DNA of 27,026 nucleotides from an uncultured Clostridia bacterium. Its GTDB lineage: Bacteria; Bacillota; Clostridia; Christensenellales; UBA1242. Below the pieces are notes generated by a model that ran no database searches, was not told the origin of the DNA, and saw nothing but the letters and a program-made list of their open reading frames with translations. The position numbers and the translations under genes were made by a program. Below are positions 13,684-21,347 of this stretch, piece by piece; within the stretch, counting starts at the first letter, position 1, and every line of letters begins with the position of its first letter. The stretch spans positions 1-27,026 of the forward strand of contig CALVZZ010000050.1 in assembly GCA_944372715.1 (NCBI GenBank), written 5' to 3'.

Positions 13684-15497
13684 GATGGGTTTACAACTTT
13701 ATATTCACCATTTATTTTTTGAACACTAATTCCATTCAAGCCTTCTATAAATTCCGTTGTTCCTACAATCTTTTCAATTGAAGAAGACAATTCAAATGGT
13801 TGATTTTCTGAACTTCTAACCAACTTTTTTTTAATTGTCGTATTGCAAAAAGTGTAGTAAATGTGTATGGTGTTATTATCTTGTTGTATGTATGCATTTG
13901 GTTGAGAACCTTGCCCAACTTCAATAATATAGGAGGCAATTCTATCTGGAATATAATATATTTTTCCATTGTTGTCTAATAAAATAAATCCAGCAGTTTT
14001 TGAATTTAATCTTGTAGTCAAATAATTATCGTAAACAGGAATGCATTGCACAAATTTGTTTTCAACCTGCACATTGTTTACCTTAACAACATAATTTGCC
14101 TGGTTACTTCCATTAAAATGATTATAGAGTGCAATTTTAGGCATACCATCAAGCGTTGTTCCTACAATATAGTACAGAGTTTGCCCACTTTTAGCACTAT
14201 AATACATATCATAAATATTATCTCCAAGCCATAAAAGGTTTGTTGTTCCAAAATTCTGCATATTTAATTTATGCGTTCCTGAATTAGACAAAGTTAAAAT
14301 ATATTTTATTGTAGAAGGTCTCCAACTTTGAGTTGCTTTATTAAACAATGTATGCTTGTATGTTTTATATGCAAATGTTTTTCCCGTTAAGTCTGTGATA
14401 ACAGTACCTTCTTCATCTAAATTTAATGTTGTCTGTTCTAAATATTTTCCAACATTTGATGTTTGTTTTGTTATATGATAAACATTGTCAAGAACTTGTA
14501 TGTGCATCTCGTGGTGTCTATTTAAAATTATTATATTTCTACCTTCAAGTTCTATGGTATAATCTTCAAGAATGGCGTTTACTAATTCCGTATCTCCCAA
14601 CTTAAATTTTAATCTATAATTATTTTTTACAGGAAAAAACTCAAATTTAAAATTTAATGTTTGTTCTTGATTAAAAGGAGCTAAATATTCACATTCTTCA
14701 ATAAGCTCATCTTCATTATCTGCATATAAATAAAATTTAATACTATCTATGTCGGTAGGAAAACTTGTAAATCTAAAAGCAATATTTCCCTTTATTCTTG
14801 CAGTTGGCTCACATCGAAAAAACAAGTACTCAGAATTATTAGTATCTCCCTTTTTCCCCGACATAAATTTTTCTTTTACTCCCATATTGAAAGTTTCAGT
14901 CACATCACCACTTCCTGAGGATCCACCACCAGACTCCAAAGAACTAACTCTTTCATCCAAATCATTTATGTCAGACTTTACCACTTCTAAATCTGTATTA
15001 ACAGTGTTTATTTGCGTTTCTAAAGCTGTTATGTTCGTCTGAAATTCATCAATTTCAAGAGATATACTATTCATTGAATTTTGAATTCCAATAACACCAC
15101 TTTCAACACTTTCCAAATTGCTTGCCAACTGGCTTAATTGCGTTTCAACATCTTCAACTGATATTTCTAAATTGTCTATTTCGCTATTTATTCCGTTAAC
15201 TGTTGTTTGTAAAATTGAAGCTTGATTTTCAATATCTGCAAGTGTTTCTTGGGTTGTACTCAAACTTGTTTCCAATGTTTCAACCTGTTCTAAGCAATCA
15301 TTTAATGAAGCTGTGATTGTGGTGATGTTGTTTTTATTTTCCTGTATTTGCAAACTTGTTGTTTCTAAACTGTCCACCCTGCCAATTAAAGCTGTCAATC
15401 TATTTTTTTCTTCTTGCAACTCGCTTTGTAAAACAGAATTTTTTCTTATGTTTGCAATTCTTTTTTCTAACTCTTCCAGTTGAAATAAAATTTCCAT
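13680..15497 (-). CDS. Fibre-like protein: long coiled coil, Gly/Ser hinge, beta-rich C-domain (605 aa)
   Basis: Unknown function. The start is ATG 15497 (MEILFQLEEL), with AAAAGGAG about 6 nt upstream; a longer frame to 15593 lacks a ribosome site. Residues about 1-180 show regular heptads with repeated phrases such as VETLETSLSTTQETLADIEN and LEISVEDVETQLSQLASNLE, a long parallel coiled coil. A hinge SLESGGGSSGSGD (near 183-195) leads to about 410 residues that are rich in Thr, Asn, Tyr and Ile with alternating strands and few Cys. There is no signal peptide or membrane anchor. The layout recalls phage tail-fibre or receptor-binding proteins and their relatives, but no phage structural gene lies nearby. 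It may be an exported fibre, a domesticated phage protein, or part of an extracellular injection system encoded elsewhere. Confidence 0.8.
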   Translation of the reverse strand: MEILFQLEELEKRIANIRKNSVLQSELQEEKNRLTALIGRVDSLETTSLQIQENKNNITTITASLNDCLEQVETLETSLSTTQETLADIENQASILQTTVNGINSEIDNLEISVEDVETQLSQLASNLESVESGVIGIQNSMNSISLEIDEFQTNITALETQINTVNTDLEVVKSDINDLDERVSSLESGGGSSGSGDVTETFNMGVKEKFMSGKKGDTNNSEYLFFRCEPTARIKGNIAFRFTSFPTDIDSIKFYLYADNEDELIEECEYLAPFNQEQTLNFKFEFFPVKNNYRLKFKLGDTELVNAILEDYTIELEGRNIIILNRHHEMHIQVLDNVYHITKQTSNVGKYLEQTTLNLDEEGTVITDLTGKTFAYKTYKHTLFNKATQSWRPSTIKYILTLSNSGTHKLNMQNFGTTNLLWLGDNIYDMYYSAKSGQTLYYIVGTTLDGMPKIALYNHFNGSNQANYVVKVNNVQVENKFVQCIPVYDNYLTTRLNSKTAGFILLDNNGKIYYIPDRIASYIIEVGQGSQPNAYIQQDNNTIHIYYTFCNTTIKKKLVRSSENQPFELSSSIEKIVGTTEFIEGLNGISVQKINGEYKVVNPS

Positions 15498-15516
15498 AAA
15501 ATACTCCTTTTTTTCA

Positions 15517-15545
15517 ATTCTATAATTAGACAATTTAAAATTCAA
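15517..15545 (-). promoter_or_regulatory. Probable SigA-type promoter for the fibre-like gene
   Basis: On the minus strand TTGAAT (15545-15540), 17-bp spacer, TAGAAT (15522-15517). The predicted start is near 15510, just before the AAAAGGAG site. Confidence 0.5.
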
Positions 15546-15585
15546 TATTATGTGACAAAAAACACTTTTAATTGTCTTTATTTTG

Positions 15586-15594
15586 TGATACAAT
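15586..15594 (+). promoter_or_regulatory. Extended -10 element for the gltX operon
   Basis: TGATACAAT: TG, one base, then TACAAT (15589-15594). No good -35 at 17 bp (TTTTAA); the extended -10 may compensate. It is divergent from the fibre-gene promoter. Confidence 0.45.
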
Positions 15595-15615
15595 ACTTTG
15601 GTAAAAGGAGACTAT

Positions 15616-16401
15616 ATGTTAAAAACAAAAAAGGGTAGAATTTTGTTTTTTACAATAACAATAATTACAGCAATTGTTGCAATTGTACTTATTAACTTTT
15701 TGTTAAAAGAACCAGAATTGACAATGGTAAAGCAAAATTTTGACAGTTATATAGATATGTATTTAAGAGCAGATAATAAAGAAAATGATGTGATAGTGGA
15801 TAATTCGGACCACTACTATCAGAAAATTATAGAACATAGTGGCTTATCTACGGAAACAAAACAAGAACTATATCTTTATAGAAATATCAACTACACACTT
15901 ATGGTAATTCAAGATGATATTTCTCAAAATTTAGCATTCACATATCGCTCAAATACCTATAACAGAGAAGCAAACCAAGTTTCAAAAATATATAACAATA
16001 ATATAAATATGTTTGAAAATTTTTATAGCTATTGCGATAATAATTTAAAACCACTTTTTACAATAGAAATAAGCAATGAAGACATAAATTATTATGCAGA
16101 AAAGTTTTTAGAAAAATATAAAGAAATTACAAATGCTAATTTAGAAATGTTTAATGCAATAAAAGATGTTATTAATAACTCAGTTATTAAAGGTTTTGGT
16201 GTAAATGAATATTCTTGTCTATTTACAACACTAACCGTAGATGCTTGCTATGTTGTGAAAGATGATTTTAGTCTGTCAACTGGGCTTGCAATTTTAACTT
16301 TGGCAAATTCTGATGCCTTTTCTAAATATACTTTTACTCAAAATGATATAGATAGTTTAAAAGATGAATATGAAATTTTTAAAAGTCAGGAGGAAGTATG
16401 A
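15616..16401 (+). CDS. Membrane-anchored helical protein, unknown function (261 aa)
   Basis: First gene of a three-gene operon ending with gltX. Start is ATG 15616 with AAAGGAG 5 nt upstream; a TTG at 15598 is rejected. Residues about 8-30 form one membrane helix after a basic tail (LKTKKGR), so the remaining 230 residues should lie outside the membrane. They are rich in Asn, Tyr, Glu and Ile, and predicted mostly helical. The segment LYRNI (87-91) and the phrase NNLKP (142-146) recur in similar positions in the next protein (YENI 78-81, NNLKP 138-142), suggesting the two are distant paralogues. The stop overlaps the next start by ATGA. The family is not recognised. Confidence 0.75.
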   Translation: MLKTKKGRILFFTITIITAIVAIVLINFLLKEPELTMVKQNFDSYIDMYLRADNKENDVIVDNSDHYYQKIIEHSGLSTETKQELYLYRNINYTLMVIQDDISQNLAFTYRSNTYNREANQVSKIYNNNINMFENFYSYCDNNLKPLFTIEISNEDINYYAEKFLEKYKEITNANLEMFNAIKDVINNSVIKGFGVNEYSCLFTTLTVDACYVVKDDFSLSTGLAILTLANSDAFSKYTFTQNDIDSLKDEYEIFKSQEEV

Positions 16402-17345
16402 AAAAATTTGTAAGTTTTGTTTTACTTATATCGCTTTCCTTTCTTTTATTTGCCTGTGGTGAGCCAGAGGAATTTTGGAAAGATACAGAAGCTTCATATC
16501 AAATCATCTTGGGTACAGATGAATTGCCTATAAACGAAGAAATTTTTTATAATCATAATCTTACATATTCTTCAAAAATCAAGCTCGCAATTAATGATAG
16601 TTCATCTGATTATTACACTTTAAATATTTATGAAAATATCTTACATTTATCTTTTTTGGCAACACAAGATTATTATAAAAATTTTGGAATTGTAACATTA
16701 AAAACACAAGATGAAAATGTAAAAAATAAACATAATGAACTTGTAAAAAACATAAATGATTTAGAAAAAGAAATAAAAGAATTTTATAGTGCAAAAACAA
16801 CATTTGTAAATAATTTAAAACCTATAACTGATATTTTAACAAGTCCTATAGCACTGCAAGAATTAAAAGAATACAAAAGAGCATTTTCCAAATTAATACT
16901 TGCCGTTTCAGAATGCAACAACTTATTTTTAGACACCTATGAAATTTCTTATGAAATATTACAAAAAGAAAATGATTTAGATGGAAAATATGCCTATGCT
17001 TCTTCCTTAACCAAAATGGTTTATGCTTTCAACTTGTATGCTTTTGGCGAAAATGATGGACAATATTTATCTAATGTAAATGCAAGTGCATTAATTGTAG
17101 ATTTGGCTACAAAATTTGAAAATGCTTCAACATTTACAAGCACATATTTTGAAGAATGGAAAAATGTTTATAATGCATTTATAACTGAACTTTCAATATT
17201 TGAGGACTGTCTTGAAAAAATTGATGTTACTAACTATGATAATACAAACAAATTTGAACAAGCTTATTATAATAAGGTTAATGATTTTATGAATCATTAT
17301 ATGTATGAAATGTACAATTCTACTTTAAAGTTGATAGGAGAATAA
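16398..17345 (+). CDS. Lipoprotein, helical, unknown function (315 aa)
   Basis: A typical lipoprotein signal ends in LFAC (Cys20), followed by GEPEEFW, so the protein should be lipid-anchored on the outer membrane face of the cell. The mature part is predicted helical and rich in Tyr, Asn, Lys and Glu, with no enzyme motif. It shares layout and short motifs with the preceding membrane-anchored protein. An AGGAGG ribosome site 4 nt before the overlapping ATGA start, and a 1-nt gap to gltX, show tight coupling in one transcript. Since gltX is essential, the two envelope proteins would be expressed constitutively at similar level. The role is unknown; a solute-binding or surface-sensing role is only a guess. 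Confidence 0.78.
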   Translation: MKKFVSFVLLISLSFLLFACGEPEEFWKDTEASYQIILGTDELPINEEIFYNHNLTYSSKIKLAINDSSSDYYTLNIYENILHLSFLATQDYYKNFGIVTLKTQDENVKNKHNELVKNINDLEKEIKEFYSAKTTFVNNLKPITDILTSPIALQELKEYKRAFSKLILAVSECNNLFLDTYEISYEILQKENDLDGKYAYASSLTKMVYAFNLYAFGENDGQYLSNVNASALIVDLATKFENASTFTSTYFEEWKNVYNAFITELSIFEDCLEKIDVTNYDNTNKFEQAYYNKVNDFMNHYMYEMYNSTLKLIGE

Positions 17346-17346
17346 A

Positions 17347-18987
17347 ATGGACACAAAAAAACTAGCAGATCTGCTTTATCCAAACGCAAAGCCGATAGAA
17401 TATTGGTTGGAAAAATATCCAAAAAGGAATTTGCCTAATGGAGCAGAAGTTACAAGAATATCTCCAAGTCCAACAGGTTATCTCCATATAGGTCACGCAT
17501 ATAGCGCACTGATAAGCAAACTTACAGCAATGCAAACAAACGGGATTTTTTATTTCAGACTAGAAGACACAGACCAAAAGCGCCTTGTTGAAAATGCTGG
17601 TGATATAGCATACAATATGTTGACCCATTACAATCTAAAACCAGATGAAGGATATAGGGGTGATGAGCTTTCGCAAATTGGCGATTATGGAGATTATATT
17701 CAAAGTAAAAGGCTAAGCATTTATCAATCTTTTGCAAAATTTCTTGTTGAAAAAGGAAGAGCATTTCCTTGCTTTTGCAAAAAAAGTGAAAGTGTTGAAG
17801 ATGTTGAAGAAAGAAGAAATAAACAGCTTGAAGAAAGTGGCTTTATTGAAGAAAAAGATGTATGCAGAAATTTGACTTTAGATGAAATTACACAAAAGCT
17901 GAATGATGGTGAAAAATTTGCATTAAAACTTAAATCCGAAGGAAATCCTGAAAAAACTTTTGAATTTACTGACTTAATTAAAGGTAAAAGAGAAATTCGT
18001 GAGAATGCAAAAGATATTGTTTTAATGAAAAGCAATGGTATTCCACCTTATGCCTTTGCCCACGCAATAGATGACAGTTTGATGGGAACAACAATTGTGG
18101 TTAGAGGGGAAGAATGGTTCCCTTCACTTGCTGGACATTTAGAAATTTTTAATGCCTTAGGCTTCAAAGCTCCAAAGTATGCACACACGCCTGTTATCTG
18201 CAAGCTTGACGAATTTGGCAACAAAAGAAAGCTTAGCAAAAGAAAAGATCCTGAAGCAGATGTTAGATACTTTATTGAAACAGGATATCCTAAAATATCT
18301 GTAATAGAATATTTACTTAATTTATTAAATTCAGATTTTGAAATTTGGAGATTAAACAATCCAACAAGAAGCTATACAGAATTCCCATTTTCAATTCAAA
18401 AAATAGGATCTAATAATCCTATGTTTGATTTTGCAAAGCTTTCGGATATTTCAAAAAATTATATCTCACATTTAACTGCTGATGAAGTTTACTCTATGCT
18501 TGTGGAATGGGCAAACAAATTTGATATTGAATTTTGTAAAACATTAACAGAAAATCCAGAATATTCAAAAAAGGTATTAAACATAGATAGAGAAAACCCT
18601 AAACCAAGAAAAGATATTGCAAAATGGAGTGAAGTGAAGGACTATTTTGAATATATGTTTTATGGAATAAAAAATTTTGAGCTTGAAGGAATTGATGAAA
18701 CAAAATTAAAAGATGTTATAAAAGCATATAAAGATGTTTACAATGAAAACGACGACAAAGAAACTTGGTTTAAACGAATTAAAGATCTTGCACCATCTTT
18801 AAATTTTGCAACAGACAATAAGGTATATAAAAATAATCCAGAAGCATATAATGGCAATCTTGCAGATTTTTGCACATACATACGACTTGCTCTCACAGGA
18901 AAGAAAAATTCTCCAGACATCTATGAAATTGCAAAGATTTTAGGAACAAAAGAAGTTATAAGAAGATTTGACAATATAATAAAATAA
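17347..18987 (+). CDS. gltX: Glutamyl-tRNA synthetase
   Basis: Class I aminoacyl-tRNA synthetase that charges tRNA-Glu (and possibly tRNA-Gln in organisms using the amidotransferase route). The HIGH-type motif is HIGH itself, 47-50, in SPSPTGYLHIGHAYS, and the KMSKS-type motif is KLSKR (295-299) within KRKLSKRKDPEADV. FRLEDTDQKR near 70-79 is a hallmark of the bacterial GluRS catalytic fold. A CFC pair near residue 141 lies where some GluRS enzymes hold zinc. Length 546 aa is on the long side of usual (about 470-560). A GGAG site 6 nt upstream of ATG and a 1-nt gap to the lipoprotein gene place it last in the operon. Whether it also charges tRNA-Gln cannot be told from sequence. Confidence 0.93.
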   Translation: MDTKKLADLLYPNAKPIEYWLEKYPKRNLPNGAEVTRISPSPTGYLHIGHAYSALISKLTAMQTNGIFYFRLEDTDQKRLVENAGDIAYNMLTHYNLKPDEGYRGDELSQIGDYGDYIQSKRLSIYQSFAKFLVEKGRAFPCFCKKSESVEDVEERRNKQLEESGFIEEKDVCRNLTLDEITQKLNDGEKFALKLKSEGNPEKTFEFTDLIKGKREIRENAKDIVLMKSNGIPPYAFAHAIDDSLMGTTIVVRGEEWFPSLAGHLEIFNALGFKAPKYAHTPVICKLDEFGNKRKLSKRKDPEADVRYFIETGYPKISVIEYLLNLLNSDFEIWRLNNPTRSYTEFPFSIQKIGSNNPMFDFAKLSDISKNYISHLTADEVYSMLVEWANKFDIEFCKTLTENPEYSKKVLNIDRENPKPRKDIAKWSEVKDYFEYMFYGIKNFELEGIDETKLKDVIKAYKDVYNENDDKETWFKRIKDLAPSLNFATDNKVYKNNPEAYNGNLADFCTYIRLALTGKKNSPDIYEIAKILGTKEVIRRFDNIIK

Positions 18988-19008
18988 AAAGCTCAAACGA
19001 GCTTTTTT
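18986..19008. terminator. Bidirectional terminator
   Basis: AAAAAGCTC (18986-18994) pairs with GAGCTTTTT (18999-19007), loop AAAC, T tract to 19008. It ends gltX on the plus strand, whose TAA (18985-18987) overlaps it, and divIC on the minus strand, whose TAA is at 19007-19009. Confidence 0.85.
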
Positions 19009-19276
19009 ATTTTGTTTCATAAATTACATCTCCGTCTTTTCCATACTTTTCTTCCAATTCATAATAATCTCTATAATAATCTTGACTTTCCTTGTATGCT
19101 ATTTCTTCTTCAACCCCGTTTAATTTGTTTTGCATATCTTCTGCCCTTTGAATTGCAACTTCTTCTTGATGTCTCATAGAAGAAATTTGAAAGGATTGAA
19201 CAATCCCTATAACTAACAGAGAAGAAAGCAATATTATTGCTAAAATAAAAAGTGTTTTAATTAAACTTTTTGTCAT
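19007..19276 (-). CDS. divIC: Septum formation initiator, DivIC/FtsB-like (89 aa)
   Basis: Small bitopic division protein. Residues about 8-27 are a single membrane helix (TLFILAIILLSSLLVIGIVQ) followed by a coiled coil (RHQEEVAIQRAEDMQNKL...VEEEIAYKES) and a short tail ending YGKDGDVIYE, the order seen in DivIC/FtsB. Divisome partners would be FtsL-type and FtsQ/DivIB proteins, not encoded here. Identification rests on this architecture and on position: it is the last gene after yabP and yabQ, as in Bacillus subtilis. The ATG overlaps the end of yabQ by 20 nt and has an AAGGA site about 9 nt upstream. No vegetative promoter was found for it inside yabQ. Confidence 0.82.
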   Translation of the reverse strand: MTKSLIKTLFILAIILLSSLLVIGIVQSFQISSMRHQEEVAIQRAEDMQNKLNGVEEEIAYKESQDYYRDYYELEEKYGKDGDVIYETK

Positions 19277-19634
19277 CTTTGTTTTCCTTTTTCCTTGAAT
19301 GAATTTTATTTATCAATTTATTAAAATTATTGTAACACAATTCTATTAGTTTTTCAACCAATTTTCCAAATGTGAATCTTTCAATAGAAAAAAATGCAAA
19401 AAAGACAAAAAATTCATAAGCTCTAATTTCTCCAAAATTAAAAACATAAATACATAAAAAAAATAAAAAAAATACTGCTAAGGTTGAAAAAAAATCTAAA
19501 ATATGTTTAAAATTTTTATTTTTATTAGTTGTTTTCCAAAAAAAATTAGAAAAATCAAAAACAATACCACTTAAAAATCCAAAAATTATTAGCATTAAAA
19601 ATATTGTTGGTTGAGAAAGTGTCTCTAAAAGCAT
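19257..19634 (-). CDS. yabQ: Spore cortex biosynthesis protein YabQ
   Basis: Membrane protein of the YabQ family, needed for spore cortex formation in Bacillus and located in the outer forespore membrane. Product is 125 aa with hydrophobic segments at about 9-28 (IFLMLIIFGFLSGIVFDF), 46-66 (DFFSTLAVFFLFFLCIYVF) and a third around 70-86 (YEFFVFFAFFSIERF), then a basic C-terminal tail. Length and layout fit the family. It starts one base inside the yabP stop (TAATG) and overlaps divIC by 20 nt. Identity rests on the yabP-yabQ-divIC order plus the sequence type; no single strong motif is present. Confidence 0.85.
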   Translation of the reverse strand: MLLETLSQPTIFLMLIIFGFLSGIVFDFSNFFWKTTNKNKNFKHILDFFSTLAVFFLFFLCIYVFNFGEIRAYEFFVFFAFFSIERFTFGKLVEKLIELCYNNFNKLINKIHSRKKENKDDKKFN

Positions 19635-19879
19635 TATTTAAAAATCCTTTTAAGCAATGGCACTTTTGGCGCAGAAAATTTCATACTATTAACTTTACCT
19701 GTAATTATCAATGTTTTATTTTCAACATCAAGTGTTTGTACTTCCATATTTTCTCCACTTATAGAAAGTTTTTCACCTTCAATTTCAACAAGAACTTCTG
19801 TTTGACTAACACCATACACTTTTGTCACACCTAATATATTAAGATTTTCTCTGTTATTTAGGGTTATAATATTTTGCAT
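19634..19879 (-). CDS. yabP: Sporulation protein YabP
   Basis: An 81-aa member of the YabP/YqfC family. The pattern MQNIITLNNRENLNILGVTKV, then SQTEVLVEIEGEKLSISGENM and TLIITGKVNSMKFS, is characteristic; in Bacillus subtilis YabP is required for the spore cortex. It has no membrane helix. A clear AAAGGAG ribosome site sits 7 nt before the ATG at 19879, and a near-perfect sigma-E promoter is upstream. It is the first gene of the yabP-yabQ-divIC operon, joined to yabQ by the TAATG stop-start overlap. Confirms spore-forming ancestry. Confidence 0.92.
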   Translation of the reverse strand: MQNIITLNNRENLNILGVTKVYGVSQTEVLVEIEGEKLSISGENMEVQTLDVENKTLIITGKVNSMKFSAPKVPLLKRIFK

Positions 19880-19897
19880 AAAGCTCTCCTTTTAAAT

Positions 19898-19926
19898 AAT
19901 ATATTAAAGGAAAATAAAATATATGA
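19898..19926 (-). promoter_or_regulatory. Sigma-E-type promoter of yabP-yabQ-divIC
   Basis: On the minus strand TCATATA (19926-19920) matches the -35 consensus KMATATW at all 7 positions; after a 14-bp spacer AATATATT (19905-19898) matches CATAHAWT at 7 of 8. The ribosome site follows within 15 bases. In Bacillus subtilis the yabP operon is under sigma-E. Confidence 0.75.
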
Positions 19927-19973
19927 AAATACAAATGCAACATTTTTATTTTTTACTATTACATTACATTTAA

Positions 19974-20014
19974 AATAAAAAAATTTAATAGAGAAACTAT
20001 TAAATTTTTTTATT
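19974..20014 (-). terminator. 18-bp hairpin terminator of the MarR-type regulator
   Basis: AATAAAAAAATTTAATAG (19974-19991) pairs perfectly with CTATTAAATTTTTTTATT (19997-20014), loop AGAAA. On the minus strand it has a T tract; the TAA stop of the regulator (20000-20002) is inside the stem. Confidence 0.8.
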
Positions 20015-20374
20015 CAAAATATCAATTGCTTTATTTAATCCCAAATCTTCTTCTCTTAAATATTTTGTTAAATTTGCATAAAACTTATCAAGCAATTCTT
20101 TACCCTTTTCAGTCAATAAATAATATTTATTTCTTTTATCTTCCTTTCCCTTTTTGCAAGTTATTAATCCTTGATTTTGTAAATACAAACAACCAGAAGA
20201 AAAGTTTGTTTTTATAATTCCAAGTTTACTTATCAATAATGTTGCAGGGGCAGGAGAATATTTATTTATCAAACACAAAATTTTCATTTTACTAACATTT
20301 AACTCAAAATTATGCTGACAACAAAATGTGTCAGCAAGTATGTATAATTCAAATAATTTTTCTGCTTCTATCAT
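20000..20374 (-). CDS. MarR-family-like winged-helix regulator (124 aa)
   Basis: A small DNA-binding protein. Residues about 28-95 form a winged helix: KMKILCLINKYSPAPATLL, the recognition region SKLGIIKTNFSSGCLYLQNQ, then a wing GLITCKKGKEDKRNKYYLLT, with the usual KGKELLD helix afterwards. This is the MarR layout; the PadR family is the alternative. The Cys pair CCQH near residues 18-21 and Cys61 could sense redox or metal. The ATG at 20374 lies about 6 nt after the -10, so no ribosome site exists and the message is apparently leaderless. It is flanked by rsmH upstream and yabP downstream but has its own promoter and terminator, so its targets are unclear; autoregulation is plausible. Confidence 0.82.
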   Translation of the reverse strand: MIEAEKLFELYILADTFCCQHNFELNVSKMKILCLINKYSPAPATLLISKLGIIKTNFSSGCLYLQNQGLITCKKGKEDKRNKYYLLTEKGKELLDKFYANLTKYLREEDLGLNKAIDILNKKI

Positions 20375-20380
20375 ACTTTT

Positions 20381-20409
20381 ATTTTATAATATTTAAATTT
20401 TTAAGTCAA
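20381..20409 (-). promoter_or_regulatory. SigA-type promoter of the MarR-type regulator
   Basis: On the minus strand TTGACT (20409-20404), 17-bp spacer, TAAAAT (20386-20381). The -10 ends 6 bases before the start codon, implying a leaderless transcript. Confidence 0.65.
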
Positions 20410-20413
20410 CAAC

Positions 20414-21346
20414 TTATATCTTTTCAACAATTCTTAATTTAGCAGATGTTGATCTTGAATTTCTTTCTTGTTCTTCTAACGATGCCACAATTGGCTTTTT
20501 AGTAATGTTAATTATTTTCTTTTTATGTCCACAAACGCAAATTGGCATATTGGGTGGGCATAAGCAATCTTGACCTTCTTGTTTGAAAACATTTTTAACA
20601 ATTCTATCTTCTAAGGAATGAAAACTTAGAACACACATTCTTCCTTCACTATTTAATTTGTCTATTAAAAATTTTAGTGTATCTTCAAGCCCGTATAATT
20701 CCTGATTTACTTCTATTCTTATTGCTTGAAAAGTTTTTTTGCTTGCACCTCCACTTTTATAAACATAGGATTTAGGCAAACTGTCTTCTATAATTTTCTT
20801 TAATTCAAAAGTTGTTTCAATTGGGTGTATTTTTCTTTTAGAAAGAATTGCACTTACAATTTTCCTAGCAAAATTTTCCTCTCCATATTCCCATAAAATT
20901 TTTAAAAGTTTTTCTTCTGGATAAAAATTTACAACATCATATGCTGTAAGCTTTTGGTCTTTATCCATTCGCATATCAAGTTTTCCATCTCTTAAAAATG
21001 AAAACCCTCTGCTAGCATCGTCAATTTGGTGTGAGCTTATTCCTAAGTCTATTAAAATTCCATCCACTCCTGCTATGTTTAACTCATTTAAAACATTTTC
21101 AACATTTTTAAAATCTGATTTTACAAGAATTTTATTATTGTATTCTTTAAGCCTTTCTTTGCTGTAATTCAATGCATCATCATCTTTGTCTATTCCTATA
21201 AGCAGACCGTTTTTGTTTAACTTTTTTAAAATCTGTTCACTATGACCAGCTCCACCAATTGTGCAATCTAAATAAACACCAGAGGGGTTTATTTTTAACC
21301 CCTCTAATATTTCATTCACCATTATAGGCTCGTGATAAAATTCCAT
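20414..21346 (-). CDS. rsmH: 16S rRNA (cytosine-1402-N4)-methyltransferase RsmH
   Basis: Methylates C1402 of 16S rRNA using S-adenosylmethionine. Family hallmarks are visible: HEPIMVNEILEGL at the start, the SAM site DCTIGGAGHS, LIGIDKDDDAL, then LIDLGISSHQIDDASRGFSF and the C-terminal VLSFHSLEDRIVK. From ATG 21346 it is 310 aa, standard length. A TTG at 21358 gives only four more residues. The preceding gene stops 1 nt before the ATG (TAA A ATG), so translation is coupled. In most Firmicutes rsmH heads the cell-division cluster followed by ftsL and penicillin-binding protein genes; here a regulator follows instead. Confidence 0.95.
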   Translation of the reverse strand: MEFYHEPIMVNEILEGLKINPSGVYLDCTIGGAGHSEQILKKLNKNGLLIGIDKDDDALNYSKERLKEYNNKILVKSDFKNVENVLNELNIAGVDGILIDLGISSHQIDDASRGFSFLRDGKLDMRMDKDQKLTAYDVVNFYPEEKLLKILWEYGEENFARKIVSAILSKRKIHPIETTFELKKIIEDSLPKSYVYKSGGASKKTFQAIRIEVNQELYGLEDTLKFLIDKLNSEGRMCVLSFHSLEDRIVKNVFKQEGQDCLCPPNMPICVCGHKKKIINITKKPIVASLEEQERNSRSTSAKLRIVEKI

Positions 21347-21347
21347 T

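Noticed and set aside
15498..15593. 32-residue extension of the fibre-like protein
   Set aside because: No ribosome site; the extension crosses the predicted promoter, whereas ATG 15497 has AAAAGGAG at correct spacing.
17346..17346. T-box or other tRNA-sensing leader for gltX
   Set aside because: Only 1 base separates gltX from the lipoprotein gene, and the operon leader is too short for a T-box.
17724..18359. Two 103-aa minus-strand frames opposite gltX
   Set aside because: They lie wholly inside the confidently identified synthetase gene and have no start signals.
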